A DNA stretch of 64,000 nucleotides, from positions 124,001 through 188,000 of the forward strand of contig NZ_JAKRGB010000008.1 of assembly GCF_022347725.1 (NCBI RefSeq), in the 5' to 3' direction. A program made the translations under genes and the position numbers. The notes beneath the pieces are model-generated. The model had not been told where the DNA came from, searched no databases, and saw nothing but the letters and a program-made list of their open reading frames with translations. The stretch comes from Ruegeria sp. Ofav3-42 (GTDB lineage Bacteria > Pseudomonadota > Alphaproteobacteria > Rhodobacterales > Rhodobacteraceae). Positions 44,287-53,770 of this stretch are shown one piece after another; position 1 is the first letter of the stretch, and the number at the start of each line of letters is the position of its first letter.

Positions 44287-46218
44287 TCAGTGTGCGTTGG
44301 CGGCTTCGCGCGAGGCGGATTTTGGCACCGGCCCGCGCAGTTCTTCATAATGGTCGAAGCTTAGCTTGACCCAACCGGTGCCGCGTGTGGCGCTGGCAAG
44401 GGTGCGGTGCAGTTCGTCCTCGGCCACGGCGGGAAGCTGGGCGTTGAAAATTTCCCAGCCCGAGGCGTTGGGGTTACCTTCAAAGCCCAATACCTGACCC
44501 TGCAAAGAACTGATCGTGGGGACCAGATCGCCTACGAAATCCGAGGGTAGATGGATCTCAGCATTCAAAATCGGCTGCAGGACCACGGGTTTCGCTTGCG
44601 GCAGCGCCTCTCGCACCGCGTTCTTGCCCGCCGTGCGGAACGCATAGTCGGAACTGTCGACATTGTGGTGCTTGCCATCGCTCAGGGTAACTTTGACGTC
44701 CACGACCGGGAAGCCCTCGGGCCCCTGGGCGAGTGCATCCTTGGCCCCGTGTTCGACCGAAGGAATGTAGTTCCGGGGCACGGCACCGCCTTTTACGACT
44801 TCCTCGAACTCGAACCCGGACCCACGCGGTGTTGGCGCGATCGAAATCACGACGTCGGCAAACTGACCAGCGCCGCCCGACTGCTTGCGGTGGCGGTGGC
44901 GATGCTCGACGGGCGTGCGGATGGTCTCGCGATAGGCGGTCTCGACCTGTTCTGTCGCGATCTCAATCCCGAAATCCTCGTCCAGCTTGGCGCTGACGCG
45001 GCGCATATGCTGCGGTCCTTGTGACCCCAGAACTGCGTGTCCGCTCAGTTCATCCTGTTCCATGTGCAGACCAGGGTCGATTTCGACCAGTCGGGTTAAC
45101 GCGTTGGACAGGCGAACATCGTCGCGTTCATGCGCAGGTAAAACAACTTGCCGATGCGCTGCAGGATGGGAAAATGCCCATTCCGGCAATGGGGTCGCCC
45201 CGGCACTGTCATAGAGGTTTCCGGGGTTCAGGTGATCCGATTTCACCGCCAATCCGATTTGCCCGGCCTCCAGTTCCGAGATTTGAGTTTTGGCATCCAG
45301 CTTCGTCAGATTGCCAACCGTTTCCCCGCCCAATTGCTCATGCGTTTTGACGCCCTCACCCAAACCGCGCAGGACGATGATCTTGCCAATGTGCTTTTTG
45401 ACATCGGCGAAACCAGCAATGGCGCGCGCGTTTTCAGCCGCTTCGTCCCGCCCTGCCGCGATATCGAATTCCGGCGCCTCGTGGCGCAGAGCTTTCATCA
45501 GCCGGGTCAGCCCGTTTCCGTGGCTTGCCGACCCAAGACAGGCCGGGATCAACTGATGGTTCTGCAGGACCTGCGCGGCCAGATCGTAGATTTCCCCACT
45601 GGGTGGCTGCTTGTCTTCGATCAGTTGCTCAAGCAGATGGTCATCGAAATCCGACAACGTCTCGAGCAGTTCGGTCCGGGCTTCCTGCTCGCGGTCTTCG
45701 ACAGATTGCGGCAGTTCGATCAGGGCCGAGGGCTGCCCTTCCTGATACTTCCACGCCCGTTCCGAAATCAGATCGACAGCACCGATAATCGTTTCGCCGT
45801 CGCGGATCGGTACTTGCCGCAACGCGATGTGGTTGGTGCAATAGGTCTGCAGCGCTGCGATGATGTCGCGAATGCGGCCATTTGGGCTGTCCATGCGGTT
45901 AATGAATAGAAAACAGGGGATCCCTGCCTCTTCGACCAGCCTCAGGTACGGGGCACACAGCACGGCGGCGTCCGGGTCGGGGGGCACGACCACGACGGCG
46001 GCGTCCGAGATCGCCATGGCCGGGCCGACATAGGCCAGCGTGTCGCTGCCGCCATCTACGTCGACGGCACACCAGGGTTCGCCCAAGTAAGAAAAACCGT
46101 GCAAATGCACGGTTCCGGATACGTCGAATGTGGTTGGCCGGCCATCGAGGCGGCTAATGGCCTCGACCAGAGATGTTTTGCCCGATTGGCTGGGGCCGAG
46201 GACGGTGAAAACGCGCAT
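44287..46218 (-). CDS. Elongation factor G-like protein (EF-G2 type)
   Basis: A 643-residue translational GTPase paralogue. The P-loop is GPSQSGKTS (residues 8-16), G3 is DVDGG in place of the usual D-x-P-G-H, and G4 is NRMD. Domains II to V follow, with the EF-G-like HRHRKQSGGAGQFADV block (about 440-455) and ARG. Lacking the G3 proline and histidine, it may hydrolyse GTP slowly or serve a role other than translocation. Family members are annotated as EF-G-like or FusA2 of unclear function. It stands alone downstream of hemN on the same strand. Confidence 0.85.
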   Translation of the reverse strand: MRVFTVLGPSQSGKTSLVEAISRLDGRPTTFDVSGTVHLHGFSYLGEPWCAVDVDGGSDTLAYVGPAMAISDAAVVVVPPDPDAAVLCAPYLRLVEEAGIPCFLFINRMDSPNGRIRDIIAALQTYCTNHIALRQVPIRDGETIIGAVDLISERAWKYQEGQPSALIELPQSVEDREQEARTELLETLSDFDDHLLEQLIEDKQPPSGEIYDLAAQVLQNHQLIPACLGSASHGNGLTRLMKALRHEAPEFDIAAGRDEAAENARAIAGFADVKKHIGKIIVLRGLGEGVKTHEQLGGETVGNLTKLDAKTQISELEAGQIGLAVKSDHLNPGNLYDSAGATPLPEWAFSHPAAHRQVVLPAHERDDVRLSNALTRLVEIDPGLHMEQDELSGHAVLGSQGPQHMRRVSAKLDEDFGIEIATEQVETAYRETIRTPVEHRHRHRKQSGGAGQFADVVISIAPTPRGSGFEFEEVVKGGAVPRNYIPSVEHGAKDALAQGPEGFPVVDVKVTLSDGKHHNVDSSDYAFRTAGKNAVREALPQAKPVVLQPILNAEIHLPSDFVGDLVPTISSLQGQVLGFEGNPNASGWEIFNAQLPAVAEDELHRTLASATRGTGWVKLSFDHYEELRGPVPKSASREAANAH

Positions 46219-46316
46219 GGATGCTGTCCCTCTTTCAAGTTGCAGAACGGCTGCACGAAAAAGGCGGTCGAGCGCGAACGCGTCGGCACTTATTGTCTGG
46301 TACTCTGCCTGCCTCA

Positions 46317-46374
46317 GACGCGGGGCGGAGTTTCACCCGCCCTCTGAGTGTGGGGAAAACCCACCCTCCGCGTC
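46317..46374 (-). other. Branched hairpin structure between hemN and the EF-G-like gene
   Basis: An outer stem GACGCGG/CCGCGTC encloses two hairpins, GGGCGG/CCGCCC (loop 8) and GTGGG/CCCAC (loop GAAAA), giving a three-way junction. It lies 22 bases downstream of the hemN stop. No T-tract follows on the minus strand. It may end the hemN transcript by Rho-aided means, or be a dispersed palindromic repeat. The rest of this 177-base gap shows nothing else. Confidence 0.5.
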
Positions 46375-46395
46375 AAGTCTTGTCGTTTTGTTGTT

Positions 46396-47751
46396 TTATA
46401 TTGCTGAGCTGTGTCCTGCCTTGCTCAGGTCATATGCGTCAAAGCTGCGCGCAATCATTCGGGTTAGCGCACGTGCTTCGGGCGGGATGAACAGACCGTC
46501 CTTGGTGATACTCAGCAATCCATCGAACGTTTCGTTTGCGGCGTCGTACATGGTCTGCAGTTCAGCGGCGGTCACATCGTGATCGCGCAGAATGTCGGCC
46601 GTATCGATGCGAAAGTCGCACATCAACGCTTCGATCAATCGACCGCGCAGGACGTCCTGGTCTTTGAACAGGTGCCCGCGAGAGGTCGAGAACCGCCCTT
46701 CGCGAATTGCTTTGGTGTGTGCCGACGTTGCGGGTGCGTTCTGGGCGTATCCTTGCGGGAACCGCGAAATCGAGCTTGCACCGACCCCGATCAAAACCTC
46801 GGCCTGATCGTCGGTGTACCCCTGAAAGTTGCGTTTCAAGCGTCCTGCATTTAGCGCGTGAGTCAGCCCGTCATCCTGCGTCGCAAAGTGATCGATGCCG
46901 ATCTCGGCGTAGTTATCCCACAGGAACAGGCGTCGGGCCGTATCGAACAGGTCCAGCCGCTCTTCCGGGGTGGGCAGCGCATCGGATGGGATCAGCTGTT
47001 GCCGCTTGGCCATCCAAGGCACATGAGCATACCCGTACAGCGCCACGCGGTCAGGGCTAAGCGACAGCAGTTTCTGCACGCTTTCGGTCATCTTCGCTTT
47101 GGTCTGGTGCGGCAGACCATAGAGAATGTCGGCATTCAGGCTGGAGATTCCACGCGCGCGGATCATCTCGACCGCTTTGCGCGTGGTGTCGTAGCTTTGA
47201 ATGCGTCCGATGGTTTTCTGAATCTCGTCGTCGAAATCCTGCACCCCGATCGACGCGCGATTCATGCCGGACTCAGCCAGCGCGTCCAACCGGCCCTCGT
47301 CTATCTCATTCGGGTCGATTTCGACCGAAAACTCGGCGTCCGGCCCCAGAGGCACGACTCCAAGAATACGGGTAGCCAACTCTCGCATCAGATCCGGGTT
47401 CAGCAAGGTCGGCGTGCCGCCACCCCAATGCAACCGCGATAGGGTTACGCCTTCGGGCAGGTGAGCGGCCAGCAGGTCCAGCTCGGCCTTCAGAACATCA
47501 ACATAGGCGATGACGGGGTTGTCGGTCTGGGTGCCTTGCGTCCGGCAGGCGCAGAACCAGCACAGTCTGCGGCAAAAGGGTACGTGGATGTAGAGCGACA
47601 CGGAACTGCCCGGCTTGATCCCGGAAATCCAGTCACCATAAAGACTTGGCCCTACATCATTGCTGAAGTGCGGGGCTGTGGGATAGCTTGTGTAACGCGG
47701 GACTTTCGCGTCAAATAGTCCAAGCTGTGCCAATTGCGGTTTCACTATCAT
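46396..47751 (-). CDS. hemN: Oxygen-independent coproporphyrinogen III oxidase
   Basis: Radical-SAM enzyme for haem synthesis without oxygen. The 451-residue protein has the cluster motif CRRLCWFCAC (about 58-67; C-x3-C-x2-C plus the extra Cys of HemN), begins LGLFDAKVPRYTSYPTAPHF, and keeps GYAHVPWMAKRQQ and DHFA. Divergent from fnrL, with a perfect FNR box in the 64-base gap. If FnrL binds at -41.5, the transcript would begin at or next to the start codon; no ribosome-binding site is visible, so a leaderless message is possible. Confidence 0.95.
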   Translation of the reverse strand: MIVKPQLAQLGLFDAKVPRYTSYPTAPHFSNDVGPSLYGDWISGIKPGSSVSLYIHVPFCRRLCWFCACRTQGTQTDNPVIAYVDVLKAELDLLAAHLPEGVTLSRLHWGGGTPTLLNPDLMRELATRILGVVPLGPDAEFSVEIDPNEIDEGRLDALAESGMNRASIGVQDFDDEIQKTIGRIQSYDTTRKAVEMIRARGISSLNADILYGLPHQTKAKMTESVQKLLSLSPDRVALYGYAHVPWMAKRQQLIPSDALPTPEERLDLFDTARRLFLWDNYAEIGIDHFATQDDGLTHALNAGRLKRNFQGYTDDQAEVLIGVGASSISRFPQGYAQNAPATSAHTKAIREGRFSTSRGHLFKDQDVLRGRLIEALMCDFRIDTADILRDHDVTAAELQTMYDAANETFDGLLSITKDGLFIPPEARALTRMIARSFDAYDLSKAGHSSAI

Positions 47752-47786
47752 GGCGATACCGTTAAAGGACGGTCGGCCAAGATACC

Positions 47787-47800
47787 TTGACTGAGATCAA
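47787..47800. promoter_or_regulatory. FNR/FnrL box between hemN and fnrL
   Basis: TTGA-CTGAGA-TCAA is an exact TTGA-N6-TCAA match. It is centred about 42 bases upstream of the hemN start and 22 bases upstream of the fnrL start. Likely effects are activation of hemN and repression of fnrL by its own product. Confidence 0.88.
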
Positions 47801-47815
47801 GTGGAAATGCGAACT

Positions 47816-48556
47816 ATGCTAAAAGCCCAATTTGACCATTCCAACTGTTCGGATTGCCCCATCCGGCACCGCGCAGTCTGTGCGCATTGCGATGCGCATG
47901 AGCTGGAAGAGCTTGAAGACATTAAGTATTACCGCAGCTTCGAGGCCGGTCAGACAATCATCTGGTCCGGAGATCAGATGAACTTTGTTGGGTCTGTCGT
48001 GTCGGGGATCGCCTCTCTGACGCAAACGATGGAGGACGGGCGGACGCAAATGGTGGGCTTGTTGCTGCCCAGCGACTTTGTTGGGCGTCCGGGACGGGAA
48101 TCGGCGCCTTACGATGTGCTGGCGACGACCGACGTCGTGATGTGCTGCTTTCGTAAAAAGCCATTCGAAGAGTTGATGAACCATACCCCGCACATTGCGC
48201 ACCGGCTGCTTCAGATGACGCTGGATGAGCTGGACGCGGCGCGGGAATGGATGCTGGTGCTGGGTCGAAAAACCGCGCGTGAGAAGATTGCAAGCCTGCT
48301 GTCGATCATCGCCCGGCGCGATGCGTCGATTGCGCCGAAAGGTAAGTCCGCGCCGATCGTGTTCGATCTTCCACTGACGCGTGAGGCGATGGCGGATTAT
48401 CTGGGGCTGACTCTGGAAACCGTAAGCCGGCAAATCTCGGCCCTGAAAAAAGAAGGGGTGATCGAGCTGGAAGGTAAGCGCCACGTGACGATCCCCGATA
48501 TGCGGCGGCTGATGGACGAGGCCGGAGACGACTCGGACGGTGGTTTCCTGAATTGA
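47816..48556 (+). CDS. fnrL: Oxygen-sensing transcriptional regulator FnrL
   Basis: A 246-residue Crp/Fnr regulator. N-terminal cysteines CSDCPIRHRAVCAHC (about 11-25) and a further Cys near position 110 (VVMCCFRK) can ligate an oxygen-labile [4Fe-4S] cluster. The cAMP-type barrel and dimer helix follow, then the DNA-recognition helix LTLETVSRQISALKKEG with the FNR-type E-x-x-S-R. I start at ATG 47816, which puts about ten residues before the first Cys as in other FnrL proteins; GTG 47801 and ATG 47807 are in frame but abut the FNR box. It should control hemN, uspA, ccoNOQP and ccoGHIS here. Confidence 0.93.
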   Translation: MLKAQFDHSNCSDCPIRHRAVCAHCDAHELEELEDIKYYRSFEAGQTIIWSGDQMNFVGSVVSGIASLTQTMEDGRTQMVGLLLPSDFVGRPGRESAPYDVLATTDVVMCCFRKKPFEELMNHTPHIAHRLLQMTLDELDAAREWMLVLGRKTAREKIASLLSIIARRDASIAPKGKSAPIVFDLPLTREAMADYLGLTLETVSRQISALKKEGVIELEGKRHVTIPDMRRLMDEAGDDSDGGFLN

Positions 48557-48620
48557 ACCTGTTCTGGCGCGCCCTGCCGTGATTTACTGCCCCTGTGAAC
48601 GCAACACGCAGGAGTAAGGC

Positions 48621-48875
48621 ATGGAATTCAGTAGCATTTTGGCAATGCTTTTCATCGGTGCCATCGCCGGATGGCTTTCAGGTAAAATCATGGAGGGCCG
48701 CGGCTTCGGCCTGATCGGAAACATCATTGTCGGTGTCGTGGGTGCCTTTTTGGCAGGCACGATATTCCCGGCGCTGGGCTTCTCGGTAGGGGGCGGCGTA
48801 TTCTCGTCAATTTTCTTCGCGACCATTGGCGCGGTGATTTTGCTGTTTGTGATCGGCCTCATAAAAAAGGCCTAA
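48621..48875 (+). CDS. GlsB/YeaQ/YmgE-family membrane protein
   Basis: An 84-residue, glycine-rich membrane protein with three short helices: FSSILAMLFIGAIAGWLSGKIMEGRGFGLIGNIIVG is the family signature (transglycosylase-associated/YmgE, stress-induced in enterobacteria). Function is poorly known. CAGGAGTAAGGC sits before the ATG. Between fnrL and uspA, with its own terminator overlapping its last bases. Confidence 0.92.
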   Translation: MEFSSILAMLFIGAIAGWLSGKIMEGRGFGLIGNIIVGVVGAFLAGTIFPALGFSVGGGVFSSIFFATIGAVILLFVIGLIKKA

Positions 48876-48900
48876 GCCATCCGCCGAAATGGATGGCTTA
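48873..48900. terminator. Bidirectional hairpin between ymgE-like gene and uspA
   Basis: TAAGCCATCC / GGATGGCTTA, a perfect 10-bp stem with an 8-base loop, starting at the stop codon of the YmgE-like gene. A and T richness on each side suits convergent termination. Confidence 0.75.
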
Positions 48901-48919
48901 GAATTGCTTTCTGTTTCAC

Positions 48920-49759
48920 TCAGTGCGCCAGAAAAACCGGGACCGAGGCTTGTTCCAGCATGTTGCGGGTTGCGCCACCCAGAATAGCTTCGCGGAATCT
49001 GGAGTGGCCATAAGCGCCCATGACGATCATGTCCGCCTCACTGTCGGATGCGTGCCGGTTCAGGATATCTGAAACCCGGGTCATGGTTTTGCTCAGCACA
49101 TCAATCTCACATTTCACCCCATGCCGGGCCAGCATCTGAGACAATAGCCCGCCCGGGTCTGAGCGATCGGGGCCATGACGCGGCGGGTCAATGACGACAA
49201 TACGCACCAGATCAGCCTGGATCAGGAAGGGCAAGGCACGGCGAATGGCACGCATAGCCTCGACGCTCTCGTTCCAGCCGATCAGGATGGTGCCGGGCCG
49301 GGCAAAAGGTTCTGCGTTGTCCGGAGTGACCAGGACAGGTGCGTGACCTTCAAACATGGCCGCTTCGATAATCGGTTCAGCCTCGGCGCCGCAGTGTTCG
49401 CCATAGGGCTGAGGAAGAATTACCAGATCAGAGAACCTGGCGCGGTGGGCGACATGGCGCCCGATGTCGGCGATTTGGGCCACGCCGCTTTCGGCAGACC
49501 AGCGAACGCCCGACTTGCCGAGGCGATCCTGAGTTTGGGCCAGAACCTCTTCTGCTTCGGTATTGGCCCGGCTCAGCGTCTCTTGCAGGATCAGCGCATT
49601 GGCACCCGCGTAGTAGTAACCTGTCTGACTGCGATCGACACCAAGGCACAGCGCCTCAGCATGCGCGTCTTGCGCGTTCGCAAGCGCAACCATCTGAGAC
49701 AGCGCAGGTTCTGACTGTTCGGTATCAGTTACGACAGTGAGAAGAGATTTATAAGCCAT
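48920..49759 (-). CDS. Tandem universal stress protein (UspA family)
   Basis: A 279-residue protein with two Usp domains. The second is the better conserved and ends [22 protein letters not shown], holding the G-x2-G-x9-G-S/T-like ATP-binding pattern. ATG 49759 has GAGG five bases upstream; the longer reading from 49789 starts inside the promoter. An FNR box centred about 96 bases upstream, shared with ccoN, suggests induction under low oxygen, common for Usp genes near cco loci. Confidence 0.9.
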   Translation of the reverse strand: MAYKSLLTVVTDTEQSEPALSQMVALANAQDAHAEALCLGVDRSQTGYYYAGANALILQETLSRANTEAEEVLAQTQDRLGKSGVRWSAESGVAQIADIGRHVAHRARFSDLVILPQPYGEHCGAEAEPIIEAAMFEGHAPVLVTPDNAEPFARPGTILIGWNESVEAMRAIRRALPFLIQADLVRIVVIDPPRHGPDRSDPGGLLSQMLARHGVKCEIDVLSKTMTRVSDILNRHASDSEADMIVMGAYGHSRFREAILGGATRNMLEQASVPVFLAH

Positions 49760-49847
49760 TTTGACCTCATGCCTTCGGGGCTGATTCAACTGCGACCACG
49801 CAACCCAGCCTTTGGCTTAGGATTGTCACAGAAATCAGGTTACTGTC

Positions 49848-49861
49848 TTGATGCAGATCAA
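49848..49861. promoter_or_regulatory. FNR/FnrL box between uspA and ccoN
   Basis: TTGA-TGCAGA-TCAA, exact match. At -41.5 geometry it would place transcription starts about 54 bases before uspA and 59 bases before ccoN, so one site could drive both. Confidence 0.9.
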
Positions 49862-49954
49862 AGCAAGTTGGGTCGCTGTCGGACAAAACAGCGGCCAGTC
49901 AAAAAGGTCTCGCGACTAAGAAGAATCGCGCGGGGCATGGCAAAGGGACGCAAT

Positions 49955-51562
49955 ATGTCAAATTACATCAAGCTGATCGTGCTTGGTCTGATCGCTCTGT
50001 TTGCAGCGATCGGGACCAACTATGCGCGCGATTTGGCGTATCAGGTGCATGCAATTCTGGTGATGCTGATCGCCGGCGGATTGTTCATCTGGACGCTGAG
50101 AAATACTGAAGAGCCAGATATTCTTGTCGATCGCTCGGCCGAGTACATGGATGACGTGATCCGATATGGCGTTATCGCGACCGCTTTTTGGGGCGTGATC
50201 GGGTTCATCGCGGGCACATTTATTGCCTTTCAGCTGGCCTTTCCCGCGCTGAACTTTGAATGGGCGCAGGGATACCTGAACTTTGGCCGTTTGCGTCCGC
50301 TGCACACCTCGGCAGTGATTTTTGCCTTTGGCGGTAACGCGCTGATCGCGACCTCGTTCTACGTAGTGCAGCGTACCAGCGCTGCGCGCCTTTGGGGCGG
50401 CAACTTGGCGTGGTTCGTGTTCTGGGGCTATCAGTTGTTCATCGTGCTGGCCGCGACCGGCTATGTGCTGGGTGGAACGCAATCCAAGGAATACGCGGAA
50501 CCCGAATGGTATGTTGATCTGTGGTTGACCATTGTCTGGGTGGCCTATCTGGCCGTGTATCTGGGCACGATCATCAAGCGGAAAGAGCCCCACATCTATG
50601 TGGCAAACTGGTTCTATCTGGCCTTCATCGTCACCGTCGCCATGTTGCACCTGGTCAACAACATGACCATCCCGGTCAGCATCTGGGGTTCGAAATCGGT
50701 CATCGTCTGGTCGGGCGTTCAGGACGCCATGATCCAGTGGTGGTACGGCCACAACGCTGTGGGCTTCTTCCTGACTGCGGGCTTCCTCGGCATGATGTAT
50801 TACTTCATCCCGAAGCAGGCCGAACGTCCCGTTTTCTCGTACAAACTTTCGATCATCCACTTCTGGGCTCTGATCTTCCTGTACATCTGGGCCGGTCCGC
50901 ACCACCTGCACTATACTGCGCTGCCGGATTGGGCCTCGACGCTGGGCATGGTGTTCTCGATCATCCTGTGGATGCCGTCGTGGGGTGGTATGATCAACGG
51001 CCTGATGACCCTGTCGGGTGCGTGGGACAAGCTGCGCACAGACCCGGTGATCCGCATGATGGTGATCTCGGTCGGCTTCTACGGCATGTCCACCTTTGAA
51101 GGCCCGATGATGTCGATCCGTGCGGTCAACAGCCTTAGCCACTACACCGACTGGACCATTGGTCACGTGCACTCGGGCGCGCTGGGCTGGAACGGCATGA
51201 TCACCTTTGGTGCGCTGTACTTCCTGGTGCCGGTCCTGTGGAAGCGTGAGCGTCTGTACTCACTCAGCCTCGTTAGTTGGCACTTCTGGCTCGCCACTAT
51301 CGGCATCGTGCTCTATGCCGCGTCGATGTGGGTCACCGGTATCATGGAAGGCCTGATGTGGCGTGAAGTGGACGCCAACGGCTTCCTGGTGAACTCGTTC
51401 GCCGACACAGTGGCTGCCAAGTTCCCGATGTATGTGGTGCGTGCTCTGGGTGGCGTCATGTTCGTCGCTGGCGCAGTGATCATGTGCTACAACCTGTGGA
51501 TGACTGTGCGGAAAGCGCCGGCCAAAGAGGCCAGCCTGACCGTCGCGGTCCCGGCTGAATAA
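49955..51562 (+). CDS. ccoN: cbb3-type cytochrome c oxidase subunit I
   Basis: Catalytic subunit that reduces oxygen at the haem b3/CuB site and pumps protons. The 535-residue protein has about 12 helices; low-spin haem ligand in [18 protein letters not shown], the CuB region [25 protein letters not shown], and [12 protein letters not shown] near the end. ATG 49955 is preceded by AAAGGGACG; an in-frame ATG at 49937 has no proper site. First gene of ccoNOQP. Confidence 0.97.
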   Translation: MSNYIKLIVLGLIALFAAIGTNYARDLAYQVHAILVMLIAGGLFIWTLRNTEEPDILVDRSAEYMDDVIRYGVIATAFWGVIGFIAGTFIAFQLAFPALNFEWAQGYLNFGRLRPLHTSAVIFAFGGNALIATSFYVVQRTSAARLWGGNLAWFVFWGYQLFIVLAATGYVLGGTQSKEYAEPEWYVDLWLTIVWVAYLAVYLGTIIKRKEPHIYVANWFYLAFIVTVAMLHLVNNMTIPVSIWGSKSVIVWSGVQDAMIQWWYGHNAVGFFLTAGFLGMMYYFIPKQAERPVFSYKLSIIHFWALIFLYIWAGPHHLHYTALPDWASTLGMVFSIILWMPSWGGMINGLMTLSGAWDKLRTDPVIRMMVISVGFYGMSTFEGPMMSIRAVNSLSHYTDWTIGHVHSGALGWNGMITFGALYFLVPVLWKRERLYSLSLVSWHFWLATIGIVLYAASMWVTGIMEGLMWREVDANGFLVNSFADTVAAKFPMYVVRALGGVMFVAGAVIMCYNLWMTVRKAPAKEASLTVAVPAE

Positions 51563-51577
51563 GGAGGGCCGGTAGCT

Positions 51578-52306
51578 ATGGCAATTCTCGACAAACATAA
51601 GATCCTCGAGACCAACGCGACCCTCCTGCTGATCTTCAGCTTTCTGGTCGTGACCATCGGTGGCATCGTGCAAATCACCCCCTTGTTCTATCTTGAGAAC
51701 ACCATTGAGAAGGTGGAGGGCATGCGCCCTTACACCCCTCTCGAAATGGCGGGGCGCGAGATCTACATTCGCGAAGGCTGCTACACCTGCCACAGCCAGA
51801 TGATCCGCCCGATGCGGGATGAGGTCGAACGTTATGGCCACTATTCGCTGGCGGCTGAATCGATGTACGACCACCCGTTCCAATGGGGGTCCAAGCGCAC
51901 CGGGCCTGACCTGGCACGTGTAGGTGGCCGCTATTCTGACCAGTGGCATGTGGACCACCTGCGTGACCCGCAGTCGGTAGTCCCGGAATCGGTGATGCCT
52001 AAGTATGGCTTCCTCGAACACCGCAAGATCGACGGCAAGTATATCGGTGACATCATGGCGGCAAACGCTGTTGTGGGCACGCCGTATACCGAAGAGATGC
52101 TGGCAAACGCGCAGGCGGATTTCCGGGCGCAGGCCGATCCGGACAGCGACTATGACGGTCTGCTGGAACGCTATGGTGACAAGGTCAGTGTCCGCAACTT
52201 CGACGGTCAGCCGGAACTGACCGAGGCCGACGCGCTGGTTGCTTATCTGCAGATGCTGGGAACGCTGGTCGACTTCTCGACCTTCACCCCGGATCCGAGC
52301 CGCTAA
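51578..52306 (+). CDS. ccoO: cbb3-type oxidase monohaem subunit II
   Basis: Membrane-anchored cytochrome c subunit of 242 residues. One N-terminal helix ([24 protein letters not shown], about 17-40), then CYTCH (about 66-70) for haem attachment and a downstream Met ligand region [13 protein letters not shown]. It takes electrons from CcoP and passes them to CcoN. GGAGGG lies ahead of the ATG. Fifteen bases after ccoN. Confidence 0.97.
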   Translation: MAILDKHKILETNATLLLIFSFLVVTIGGIVQITPLFYLENTIEKVEGMRPYTPLEMAGREIYIREGCYTCHSQMIRPMRDEVERYGHYSLAAESMYDHPFQWGSKRTGPDLARVGGRYSDQWHVDHLRDPQSVVPESVMPKYGFLEHRKIDGKYIGDIMAANAVVGTPYTEEMLANAQADFRAQADPDSDYDGLLERYGDKVSVRNFDGQPELTEADALVAYLQMLGTLVDFSTFTPDPSR

Positions 52307-52317
52307 AGGAGGGTGTG

Positions 52318-52503
52318 ATGGAAGAATACACAATCCTGAGGCAATTCGCGGATAGCTGGATGCTGTTGCTGCTCTTTGCCTTCTTCATCGGCATCGTGAT
52401 CTGGGTTTTCCGTCCCGGTGCCAGCAAGGAATACAAAGACACCGCCAACATCCCGTTCCGGCATCAAGACAAACCGGCCACATCCGAGGAGGCGCGGCAA
52501 TGA
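52318..52503 (+). CDS. ccoQ: cbb3-type oxidase assembly/stability subunit
   Basis: A 61-residue protein with one helix ([18 protein letters not shown], about 14-31) followed by a polar tail, the usual CcoQ (FixQ) form. It stabilises CcoP in the complex. AAGGAGGG gives ATG 52318 as the start over the adjacent GTG. The stop overlaps the start of ccoP. Confidence 0.93.
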   Translation: MEEYTILRQFADSWMLLLLFAFFIGIVIWVFRPGASKEYKDTANIPFRHQDKPATSEEARQ

Positions 52504-53363
52504 GCAAGACACCTGAAAAACTGCCGGGTGATCCGAATACCACGGGGCATAGCTGGGACGGCATCGAAGAATTCGACAACCCGATGCCCCGCTGGTGGCT
52601 GTGGACCTTCTACGTCACCATCATCTGGGGCGTGATCTACACGATCATGTACCCGGCATGGCCGCTGGTGCAATCGGCTACCGCTGGTGTTCTGGGCTGG
52701 TCCTCGCGGGAGCTGGTTCAGGAAGAGATGGTCGCATTTGAAGAGGCAAATGCCCCTTGGAATGCCAAGCTGGTGGAGACTTCGCTGGAAGACATCTCGA
52801 AGGATGCCGAGCTGCAGCAATACGCGGTAAACGCGGGCGGCGCGGTCTTCCGGACCTGGTGTGCGCAGTGCCACGGCTCGGGTGCGCAGGGTGCTCCGGG
52901 TTTCCCGAACCTGCTGGACGACGCATGGCTGTGGGGCGGTTCGCTTGAAGATATCGAGTATACCGTCGCCTATGGTATCCGGAACGAGGAAAGCGACGAC
53001 GCGCGTTATTCCGAGATGCCGGCCTTTGGAGAACTCCTTGAAAAAGATGAGATCACTCAGGTGGTGCAGTACGTCATGTCGCTGACCAATGCGCAGACGG
53101 ACGATGCGGCGGCGCAGGCAGGAAAAGTTGTCTTCGAAGACAACTGTTCGGCCTGTCATGGCGAAGATGGCAAAGGCGACGTCTCTCAGGGCGCTCCGAA
53201 CCTGACGGACGCGATCTGGCTCTATGGCGGCAGCCAAGAGGCTCTGACCGAAACGGTGACATACAGCCGCTTTGGCGTGATGCCTGCTTGGGAAAACCGT
53301 CTGACTGACGCTCAAATCCGCGCGGTCACTGCTTACGTCCACCAGCTGGGTGGCGGGCAGTAA
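52500..53363 (+). CDS. ccoP: cbb3-type oxidase dihaem subunit III
   Basis: A 287-residue membrane-anchored dihaem cytochrome c. An N-terminal helix ([23 protein letters not shown], about 32-54), then two cytochrome domains with CAQCHG (about 121-126) and CSACHG (about 217-222). It receives electrons from soluble or membrane cytochrome c, for which the protein at 37.3 kb is a candidate. ATGA overlap with ccoQ. Confidence 0.97.
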   Translation: MSKTPEKLPGDPNTTGHSWDGIEEFDNPMPRWWLWTFYVTIIWGVIYTIMYPAWPLVQSATAGVLGWSSRELVQEEMVAFEEANAPWNAKLVETSLEDISKDAELQQYAVNAGGAVFRTWCAQCHGSGAQGAPGFPNLLDDAWLWGGSLEDIEYTVAYGIRNEESDDARYSEMPAFGELLEKDEITQVVQYVMSLTNAQTDDAAAQAGKVVFEDNCSACHGEDGKGDVSQGAPNLTDAIWLYGGSQEALTETVTYSRFGVMPAWENRLTDAQIRAVTAYVHQLGGGQ

Positions 53364-53377
53364 CCGCAAAAGAATAC

Positions 53378-53453
53378 CTTCGGACGGTTCGCCGTCCGAA
53401 GGTTGAGGCACCGGCTGTTCCATCTGTTCGCGCGTTTCCTGAACAGCCGGTGC
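53378..53453 (+). terminator. Tandem hairpins after ccoP
   Basis: CCTTCGGACGG-TTC-CCGTCCGAAGG type stem (53378-53402), then a perfect 13-bp stem GCACCGGCTGTTC / GAACAGCCGGTGC around a 20-base loop (53408-53453). Neither has a strong T-run; they may terminate the operon or protect its 3' end. Confidence 0.75.
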
Positions 53454-53508
53454 TGTCTCTCTACACTACAAATCGACGCGAAAGCGGTCCAGCACAGCCT
53501 TTGTTTTG

Positions 53509-53670
53509 TCAGCCGTGTTGCGAAAAAACTGCTCGCTTGGCCTCTTTCCACCAATGGTTTTCCGGCAGCCAATGCTGTTTTTGCTCTTTGCGGCGATCCG
53601 ATGGTGTCTTTTCGTCATGCTCATAGGTTTGGGTGGCGATCATGAAAGTTCGTGCGAAGATTGAGAGCAT
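53509..53670 (-). CDS. Small polar protein of unknown function
   Basis: A possible 53-residue protein. It begins MLSIFARTFMIATQTYEHD and then becomes strongly charged with several Trp and His (HWLPENHWWKEAK). A good GGGAG lies eight bases before the ATG at 53670, the best argument that it is translated. Sits between ccoP hairpins and the divergent LysR gene. No family recognised. Confidence 0.45.
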   Translation of the reverse strand: MLSIFARTFMIATQTYEHDEKTPSDRRKEQKQHWLPENHWWKEAKRAVFSQHG

Positions 53671-53770
53671 CTGACTTCTCCCGAGCTGCGTTGTTGATGC
53701 AACCAAGATTGATCTTTGGGTGTAAAAATGCGACTCAATTACTATTCCAACATGTAATCAGGGATTACAT

